Positions 1-6,457 of a stretch of DNA of 6,457 bases are shown here, piece by piece (positions within the stretch are counted from its first letter, which is position 1; each line of letters starts with the position of its first letter). The translations under genes and the position numbers were made by a program. The DNA is from REEB95 sp035648735 (GTDB lineage Bacteria > Pseudomonadota > Alphaproteobacteria > ATCC43930 > CGMCC-115725). Under the pieces are notes generated by a model. The model saw only the letters and a program-made list of their open reading frames with translations. It was not told the DNA's origin and did no database searches. The DNA lies in contig DASRKX010000013.1 in assembly GCA_035648735.1 (NCBI GenBank), forward strand, positions 1 through 6,457, in the 5' to 3' direction.

Positions 1-767
1 CGGCGGCGCAGCAGCTCCATCGCCTTGACCAGCACCAGGCCGACCAGCGCGATGGCGATGATGCCGGCGAACACGCCCGGCGAATCGGCAAAGCGCATGT
101 CGGTCATGATCGAGCCGCCGAGCCCCTCGCCGCCCATCTGCATTTCGCAAATAATCGCCACAATAAGCGCGATCGGCAGCGCCACCTGAAGCCCGGTGAA
201 GACCTGCGGCAGCGCCGCCGGCAGTGCGATCTCCCACAAAAACCGCTTCTTGCCGACGCCGAGGCTCATCGCCGACCACGACATGTATTTGTCGATGTTC
301 TGCGTGCCGGCCCAGGCCTCGACGATCACCGGAAAGACCGACGAGAAGGCGATCATCAGGATTTTCGACGCGTCGAAGACGCCGAACCACAGCATGAAGA
401 TCGGCAGGAAGGCGACCTTGGGCATCGGCAATCCCGCCGAGACCAGCGGATCGAAGAACCAGCGCATCAGCGGCACGCGGGCGATGCCGACGCCGATGAC
501 GACCCCCGCCACGCCCGCGGCGGCGAAGCCGATGAAGGCGCGGATCAGCGTCAAGCCGATGCCGCGCAGCAGATCGCCGGAGACGAGATCCTGCCACAGC
601 CGCACCAGCACGGTGGACAAGGACGGCAGCAGGAAGTCGGAAAACACATGCGACATGGCGGTCAATTGCCACGCGGCGAGGAAGACGACGATCGAGCCGA
701 GGCGCAGCGCCATCAGCCGCGCCTCGCCGTGCCTCGCCGTTTCCTCTTTCGCCTTCACTCCCGCCAT
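1..767 (-). CDS. ABC transporter inner-membrane permease, second of the pair (3' end outside window)
   Basis: This is the membrane subunit of an SsuC/TauC-type importer (BPD_transp_1 family), which forms the translocation channel in the inner membrane. About 255 codons lie in the window and the C-terminus runs off at position 1, so only a short tail is likely missing. Hydrophobic segments alternate with loops. The cytoplasmic EAA-type loop that docks on the ATPase lies at about residues 165-198 (W-S-A-M-S-L-G-V-G-K, then ALPAALPQVFTGL). I chose the ATG at 767, which gives MAGVKAKEE and a 13-bp overlap with the first permease gene. A GTG at 758 in the same frame, making a GTGA overlap with that gene's stop, is a real alternative. 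No clear Shine-Dalgarno sequence precedes either start, so translation probably depends on coupling to the first permease. The family is clear but the substrate is not. Confidence 0.9.
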   Translation of the reverse strand, partial: MAGVKAKEETARHGEARLMALRLGSIVVFLAAWQLTAMSHVFSDFLLPSLSTVLVRLWQDLVSGDLLRGIGLTLIRAFIGFAAAGVAGVVIGVGIARVPLMRWFFDPLVSAGLPMPKVAFLPIFMLWFGVFDASKILMIAFSSVFPVIVEAWAGTQNIDKYMSWSAMSLGVGKKRFLWEIALPAALPQVFTGLQVALPIALIVAIICEMQMGGEGLGGSIMTDMRFADSPGVFAGIIAIALVGLVLVKAMELLRR

Positions 768-1507
768 TGGAGCGCCCGCTGCATGAAGAAGAGGTAGATG
801 CGGTCGGCGAAGAAGCCGATGGCCGACACCGTCAGCACGGCCGCGAACATGGCGTCGTAGACGCCGCCGTCGCCGAGAAAGGAGATCAGATAGCCCAGGC
901 CGCGCTGGCCGACGAGGAATTCGGAGCTCACCAGCAGGATGAACGAGATCGCCAGCGCGTTGCGCACGCCGGCGAGGATTTCCGGCAGGGCGTTGGGCAC
1001 GACGATCTCCCACAGCACCTGGCGGCGCGAGGCGCCGAGGCCCAGCGCCGACCAGATCAGCGTCTGCTCGGTGCCGCGCGCGCCGTTGTAGGAACTGAGC
1101 ACGACGGGCAATAGGCAGCCCATGAAGATCGAGGCGATCTTGGAGCCGGCGCCGAGCCCGAACCACAGGATCATCACCGGGATGAGCGCCGATTTCGGCA
1201 TGGGATAGAGGCTTTTCATCAGCGGGCTGACGATCGCGTCGACCGGCGGATACCAGGCCATCAGCACGCCGGCGAGCACGCCGACGACGATGCCGAGACC
1301 CAGCCCGGCGACGACGTTGATGAGCGACGAAATCCCGTTGTAAACGAGGTCGCCCGACAGCAGCAGATCCCACCACGCCACCAGCACCGCGCTCAGCGGC
1401 GGCAGGGCGCTCGGATTGATGATCCCCACGCGCGGTGCGATCTCCCACAGCCCCGCCAGCAGGAACAGCGGCAGGATGCGGACGATGAAGGCGAACAAGC
1501 GGTTCAT
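755..1507 (-). CDS. ABC transporter inner-membrane permease, first of the pair (SsuC/TauC-like)
   Basis: This complete 250-residue membrane subunit of a nitrate/sulfonate/taurine-type importer has the usual length for the family. An N-terminal membrane segment lies at about residues 4-22, with further hydrophobic stretches near 62-84, 107-140, 184-198 and 217-240. The EAA loop contacting the ATPase is at about 153-185 (SALGLGASRRQVLWE, then VPNALPEILAGVRNAL). It differs in sequence from the second permease, so the two probably form a heterodimeric channel. The start ATG lies inside a 14-bp repeat copied from the 3' end of the ATPase gene. The bases before it (GGTGCGCGA) are not a convincing ribosome binding site, which fits a gene that was once coupled to the ATPase by an ATGA overlap. 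A palindromic repeat now separates the two genes. Confidence 0.93.
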   Translation of the reverse strand: MNRLFAFIVRILPLFLLAGLWEIAPRVGIINPSALPPLSAVLVAWWDLLLSGDLVYNGISSLINVVAGLGLGIVVGVLAGVLMAWYPPVDAIVSPLMKSLYPMPKSALIPVMILWFGLGAGSKIASIFMGCLLPVVLSSYNGARGTEQTLIWSALGLGASRRQVLWEIVVPNALPEILAGVRNALAISFILLVSSEFLVGQRGLGYLISFLGDGGVYDAMFAAVLTVSAIGFFADRIYLFFMQRALQWRE

Positions 1508-1517
1508 TCGCGCACCG
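1504..1517. repeat. 14-bp direct repeat, copy 1 (at permease start)
   Basis: The + strand reads TCATTCGCGCACCG, identical to positions 1671-1684, and the identity stops exactly at both edges. On the minus strand it reads as the last three ATPase codons (V-R-E) plus the stop. The ATG of the permease begins within that stop junction (GAATGA). The pair looks like a target-site duplication or a duplicated gene junction around the inserted repeat. Confidence 0.8.
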
Positions 1518-1670
1518 GACGCAACGAGCTACCGCTTGCGACTTGAACAAGAGCATGCCCCCTCACCCTTCCCTCTCCCCCGAAACCGGGGGAGAGGGTT
1601 GCTTTGGGTTGGCGAGGCGAACGCCGAGCCTTAGCCAAAGCTGGGTGAGGGGGACGCGTGTGTACGCGAG
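1518..1670. mobile_element. Probable inserted segment carrying a palindromic repeat
   Basis: This 153-bp segment sits between exact 14-bp direct repeats and encodes nothing recognisable. It consists of a 40-bp left flank (1518-1557), the 96-bp palindromic core (1558-1653) and a 17-bp right flank (1654-1670). The flanks hold small inverted repeats: CGCAA at 1520-1524 with TTGCG at 1536-1540, and CGCGT at 1655-1659 with ACGCG at 1664-1668. The two outer ends do not match each other as terminal inverted repeats, and there is no transposase. If mobile, it would be a non-autonomous miniature element. Removing it with one repeat copy restores an ATGA overlap between ATPase and permease. The mobile-element reading is inference. 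Confidence 0.55.
1558..1653. repeat. Palindromic intergenic repeat with a three-armed fold
   Basis: The outer arms CCCCCTCACCC (1558-1568) and GGGTGAGGGGG (1643-1653) are perfect 11-bp complements. They enclose two hairpins. Hairpin I has perfect 12-bp arms at 1571-1582 and 1587-1598 with a 4-nt AAAC loop. Hairpin II pairs GCTTTGG (1601-1607) with CCAAAGC (1635-1641), with an inner stem at 1611-1630. Junction linkers are only TT, TT and T. GC-rich repeats with CCCTC/GAGGG arms are, from memory, common between genes in alphaproteobacterial genomes. No T-tract follows on either strand, so it is not a standard intrinsic terminator, but its RNA could affect transcript stability within the operon. 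Confidence 0.8.
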
Positions 1671-1684
1671 TCATTCGCGCACCG
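1671..1684. repeat. 14-bp direct repeat, copy 2 (ATPase 3' end)
   Basis: The + strand reads TCATTCGCGCACCG, matching 1504-1517 base for base. It encodes the end of the ATPase gene (last bases of an Ala codon, then V-R-E-stop), so it is probably the original sequence and 1504-1517 the copy. The order of events cannot be proved from this window alone. Confidence 0.8.
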
Positions 1685-2462
1685 CTTGTGCCCGGATCGC
1701 CTCGTCGCGCACCAGCGTCCAGAGATTCTCGACCTTGTCGATGAATTCGCGGGTGTTGACCAGCTCGGGCCGCCGGCCGCCGGTGAATTTGGTGTCGACG
1801 ATCTGCTTGATGCGGCCGGGCCGCGCCGACATCACCGCGACGCGGTCGGCGAGATAGACCGCCTCGCGCACGTCGTGGGTGACGAAGACCACCGTCTTGG
1901 GCGCGCGGCGGATGATGGCGAGCAGCTCCTCGTGCATCAGCGCGCGGGTCTGCGCGTCGAGCGCGCCGAACGGCTCGTCCATCAGGAGGATGCCGGGCTC
2001 GACCGCGAGGGTGCGGGCGATGGCGACGCGCTGCTTCATGCCGCCCGAGAGCTGCGAGGGATAGCTGTCCTCGAAGCCCTTCAGATGCACGAGCTCGATG
2101 AATTCCCGCGCGCGGCGCTCGCGCTCGGCCTTGGCGACGCCCTGCTTCTCGAGCCCATAGAGAATGTTCTGCCGCACCGTCTTCCACGGAAAGAGCGCGA
2201 AGTTCTGGAAGACGATGCCGCGATCGCGGCCCGGGCCGTCGATCGGCTTGCCGGCGACCGTGATGCTGCCCTGCTCCACCGGGATGAAGCCGCCGAGCAG
2301 ATAGAGCAGCGTGCTCTTGCCGCAACCCGACGGACCGAGCAAGGCGACGAATTCGCGGTCATGCACGTCGAGCGAGACGCCGTCGAGCGCCAGCACCGGC
2401 TTGCCGCGCGGCGGCCGATAGGTATGGCTGACGGCGTCGAACTGGATGCCGGTCGCCGCCAT
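1671..2462 (-). CDS. ABC transporter ATP-binding protein (SsuB/TauB-like)
   Basis: This 263-residue ATPase powers the importer by hydrolysing ATP on the cytoplasmic face of the two permeases. All catalytic motifs are present: Walker A GPSGCGKST (43-51), Q-loop at Q86 in FQNFALFPW, signature LSGGMKQR (138-145), Walker B ILLMDEP (158-164), D-loop GALDA (166-170) and switch histidine H196 in THD. The PWKTVRQNILYGL stretch after the Q-loop is typical of the nitrate/sulfonate/taurine subfamily. I chose the ATG at 2462 because it starts 16 nt after the binding-protein stop, has GAAGGG about 12 nt upstream, and gives the usual short N-terminus. An in-frame ATG at 2501 would add 13 residues and overlap the upstream gene. 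The last 14 bp are duplicated at 1504-1517. The substrate cannot be read from the ATPase. Confidence 0.95.
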   Translation of the reverse strand: MAATGIQFDAVSHTYRPPRGKPVLALDGVSLDVHDREFVALLGPSGCGKSTLLYLLGGFIPVEQGSITVAGKPIDGPGRDRGIVFQNFALFPWKTVRQNILYGLEKQGVAKAERERRAREFIELVHLKGFEDSYPSQLSGGMKQRVAIARTLAVEPGILLMDEPFGALDAQTRALMHEELLAIIRRAPKTVVFVTHDVREAVYLADRVAVMSARPGRIKQIVDTKFTGGRRPELVNTREFIDKVENLWTLVRDEAIRAQAVRE

Positions 2463-2478
2463 TATTTTCGCCGGCCCT

Positions 2479-3492
2479 TCAATGAATGCGCTTCGCGGCA
2501 TCGGCCACGATCGAGGTGTCGGCGTATTTCTTCACGTCGATGTCGATGTTGAGGAAGCCTACTTTCTTCTGCACCGCGAGGTTGCTTTGCAGCGCGGCGA
2601 GGTTTGGCTTGGCGTTGATGTCGCGGTAATTGTCCTTCTTGGTGAACAGCCAGTCCGAATATTCCGACGGCGGCTTCTTGGTGAAGTCGGCGACGATCTT
2701 GATCGCGGCCTCGCGGTTTTTCGGATCGTAGAACCAGTGCAGCGCGCGGATCCAATCCTCGAAGAAATCGACCAGCACGGCGCGATGCGCGGCGAGATAG
2801 GGTGCGCGGCCGACCAGCAGCGTCGTCTGCGTCGGCCCCATCGCCTGGCCGACGGTGTAAAGGGTCCTGAGGTTGGTTTCCTTATGCGCTTCGATCGAGA
2901 ACGGCATCAACATCGTCGCCAGATCGACCTTCTTCTCCTCGATCGTGGCCAGCATGTTGGGGAACTCGATCTCGACCACCTGGTAGTCGCGCTTGTCCTG
3001 GAGGCCGTGACTCAAAAGGAATCTCTTCGAGGCGATGTCGACCGCGCCGCCGATGGCGTTGGTCGCGACGATCTTGCCCTTCAGATCCTCGGGCTTGTTG
3101 ATGCCGCTGTCGGCGCGAACCATGTACTCGCTGGTGTAGTAGCCGGGAATGCCGTCCTGATAGAGATCGGCGACGGCGCGAATGTCCTCCATATGCGCGT
3201 TCTGGATGGCGAGGCCGAAAGACGAGAAGGCCAGCGAGGCGAAATCGAGATCGCCCGAGGCGAGGCCGGTGATCTGGGGCGTGCTGCCGCGGAAGTGGGT
3301 GAGCTCGACGGTGTAGCTCTTGCCGTAATGCTTCAACGCCTCCTGGGGCGCGAACAGCACGGCGGTGAGCTGGCCCGGGACGACGGCCCAGGAAATCCTG
3401 ATCTTGAGCGGCGCCTCGGCGCGGGCGGAGCCGTTGAACAGCGAGGACGACAGGGCAATGGCCAGGGCCAGCGCGGCGAGATTCCTACGCAT
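2479..3492 (-). CDS. ABC transporter periplasmic substrate-binding protein (NMT1/THI5-like, SsuA/TauA type)
   Basis: This 337-residue secreted protein captures the substrate in the periplasm and delivers it to the two permeases. It begins with a Sec-type signal peptide: an RR-containing n-region, a hydrophobic core at about residues 5-19, and probable cleavage after A25 (SARA|EAP). The mature part shows family hallmarks: a first beta strand (KIRISWAVVPGQ, 30-41), GLASGDLDFA (76-85), NKPEDLKGKIVAT (132-144) and a second-lobe segment VDLATMLMPFS (189-199). The start at 3492 is favoured over an in-frame ATG at 3519 because GGGAGGAG lies 8 nt upstream. It is the first gene of the operon. Relatives bind alkanesulfonates, taurine, nitrate, thiamine precursors, aromatic acids and other small molecules, so the ligand is unassigned. 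The divergent molybdenum hydroxylase hints at an oxidisable organic substrate. Confidence 0.92.
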   Translation of the reverse strand: MRRNLAALALAIALSSSLFNGSARAEAPLKIRISWAVVPGQLTAVLFAPQEALKHYGKSYTVELTHFRGSTPQITGLASGDLDFASLAFSSFGLAIQNAHMEDIRAVADLYQDGIPGYYTSEYMVRADSGINKPEDLKGKIVATNAIGGAVDIASKRFLLSHGLQDKRDYQVVEIEFPNMLATIEEKKVDLATMLMPFSIEAHKETNLRTLYTVGQAMGPTQTTLLVGRAPYLAAHRAVLVDFFEDWIRALHWFYDPKNREAAIKIVADFTKKPPSEYSDWLFTKKDNYRDINAKPNLAALQSNLAVQKKVGFLNIDIDVKKYADTSIVADAAKRIH

Positions 3493-3500
3493 TATTCGGT

Positions 3501-3508
3501 CTCCTCCC
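3501..3508 (-). promoter_or_regulatory. Strong ribosome binding site of the binding-protein gene
   Basis: The minus strand reads GGGAGGAG, 8 nt before the ATG at 3492. It is the best Shine-Dalgarno match in the window and decides the start over the upstream ATG at 3519. The downstream operon genes have weak sites or none, which would favour high expression of the binding protein. Confidence 0.8.
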
Positions 3509-3510
3509 GG

Positions 3511-3527
3511 CGTCGCCAAGGGCGACG
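3511..3527 (-). promoter_or_regulatory. Perfect inverted repeat in the 5' leader of the importer operon
   Basis: CGTCGCC and GGCGACG form perfect 7-bp arms around a 3-nt loop. It lies between the predicted transcription start (near 3530) and the ribosome binding site. It could act as a 5' mRNA stem-loop or, as DNA, as a repressor operator at the start site. The sequence does not tell these apart. Confidence 0.45.
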
Positions 3528-3536
3528 TTGGCCCGG

Positions 3537-3565
3537 ACTTTTGCGGTTGCCACCGTCCTTGTCAA
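3537..3565 (-). promoter_or_regulatory. Candidate sigma-70-type promoter for the ABC importer operon
   Basis: On the minus strand a perfect -35 TTGACA (3565-3560) is followed by a 17-nt spacer and a poor -10, AAAAGT (3542-3537). A conserved TTGAC with a degenerate -10 is usual for alphaproteobacterial housekeeping promoters. The start would fall near 3530, giving a leader of about 38 nt. No convincing promoter was found for the divergent plus-strand gene. The nearest match, TTGTCA at 3559-3564 overlapping this -35, has only a GAAATG at -10. Confidence 0.5.
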
Positions 3566-3664
3566 CCCAAGCGGCGGCGACGAAATGACGATGGGCGAGG
3601 CTGGACAGACACATTACCGCGAGGGCAGGATCGCGCCCACCATCGAGCGTGAAGGGTCCGCGGC

Positions 3665-6003
<2,339 letters not shown>

Positions 6004-6007
<4 letters not shown>

Positions 6008-6457
6008 CGCTTGGGCGGCTTGGCGCCGGGCGACTTGGTCATATTCTTCACCGGCCACTGATCCGATAGCTGGGGCAGCGGGCCCTTCTTGCCGGTGACG
6101 TTCTTCAGCTCGAGGCAATAGACCGTCACCTGGTCAAGCCGGGGATAGAATCCCTTGGGCCGCACCCATTTCGCGTCGCCGTATTTCGCCATGAAGCGGT
6201 CGAAGAACAGCGCCTTGGCCTCGGGCGAGGCCTCGACGCGCACGGTGCCGAAGCCGACCACGCTGGCATAGCTCACCGTGGTGTCGCATTCGAACTCGCC
6301 ATAGGGATAGATCGTGCCCATCTCGGCGGCCTCGAAGCAGACGCGCCGGTTGGCCTCGATGTTGTGCTGGAAATGCCCGGCGGCGCTGGTGTGGATATAG
6401 ACCCTGCCCTCGGCATAGACGAAGAGATTGGGGATGACATAGGGCTGGCCGCCCGCA
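6004..6457 (-). CDS. Pyridoxamine 5'-phosphate oxidase-family flavoprotein (5' end outside window)
   Basis: The reading frame is open from the window edge to a stop at 6004-6006, giving about 150 residues of the C-terminal part. It fits the split-barrel FMN-binding fold of PNPOx-like / NimA-like proteins. Visible strands include PYVIPNLFVYAEGRVYIHTS, HNIEANRRVCFE and VSYASVVGFGTVRV, followed by the helix SPEAKALFFDRFMAKYG and a strand VTVYCLELKNVTGKKG. An internal methionine at 6321 lies in the middle of this fold, so the true start is upstream of the window and the gene should not be read as a 105-residue protein. Members bind FMN or F420 and include nitroimidazole reductases and many proteins of unknown role. 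The tail is lysine- and proline-rich. It converges on the molybdenum enzyme gene, so it is not in that operon. Confidence 0.85.

Noticed and set aside
196..786. 196-codon plus-strand open frame near the left edge
   Set aside because: It is antisense to the second permease, whose minus-strand frame is open to the window edge and carries the EAA loop.
1571..1598. The GC-rich hairpin as an intrinsic terminator of the ATPase transcript
   Set aside because: No run of T follows the stem on either strand, and it belongs to a larger symmetric repeat. It lies inside an operon whose downstream genes are needed for the importer.
1504..2325. 273-codon minus-strand frame running from inside the ATPase through the palindromic repeat
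   Set aside because: It is a shifted frame of the ATPase continuing through repeat DNA. It is useful only because it ends P-V-R-E-stop at the duplicated 14 bp, which supports the duplication.
1686..2552. 288-codon plus-strand open frame opposite the ATPase gene
   Set aside because: It is antisense to an ATPase with every catalytic motif present, and the product has no recognisable features.
2446..3588. 380-codon plus-strand open frame opposite the binding-protein gene
   Set aside because: The minus-strand frame has a signal peptide, a strong ribosome binding site and family motifs. The plus-strand product has none.

Overview
The window is GC-rich, its genes favour G or C at third codon positions, and its proteins resemble those of Alphaproteobacteria. 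A soil or plant-associated lineage such as the Hyphomicrobiales or Rhodospirillales is likely, but I cannot place it more closely. Genes fill almost the whole window. It looks chromosomal, with no transposase, tRNA, rRNA or CRISPR array.

Positions 1-3492, minus strand: an ABC importer operon of the nitrate/sulfonate/taurine type (SsuABC/TauABC-like). In transcription order it encodes a secreted substrate-binding protein (3492-2479), an ATPase (2462-1671), a first inner-membrane permease (1507-755), and a second, different permease that overlaps the first and leaves the window at position 1. A probable sigma-70-type promoter (3537-3565), a 5' hairpin (3511-3527) and a strong ribosome binding site (3501-3508) precede the operon.

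The ATPase and first permease are separated by a 96-bp GC-rich palindromic repeat (1558-1653) that can fold into a three-armed structure. The DNA around it is bounded by an exact 14-bp direct repeat (1504-1517 and 1671-1684). This repeat is the 3' end of the ATPase gene, and the upstream copy on the + strand also contains the permease start codon. The simplest reading is that ATPase and permease once overlapped by ATGA, and a small mobile repeat landed on that junction, duplicating 14 bp and leaving both genes intact.

Positions 3665-6007, plus strand: a gene divergent from the operon encodes a complete molybdenum-cofactor subunit of the xanthine dehydrogenase / CoxL family. It has the PYRGAGR ('form II') active-site loop rather than the cysteine loop of true CO dehydrogenase. 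No iron-sulfur or FAD subunit gene lies beside it in this window.

Positions 6004-6457, minus strand: the 3' part of a pyridoxamine 5'-phosphate oxidase-like flavoprotein gene, converging on the molybdenum enzyme gene. The two stop codons overlap within a single CTAG.

A working model is that the importer brings in a small organic substrate, possibly a heterocyclic, aromatic or sulfonated compound, and that the molybdenum hydroxylase starts its oxidation. Only the divergent arrangement supports this. The substrate is unknown.
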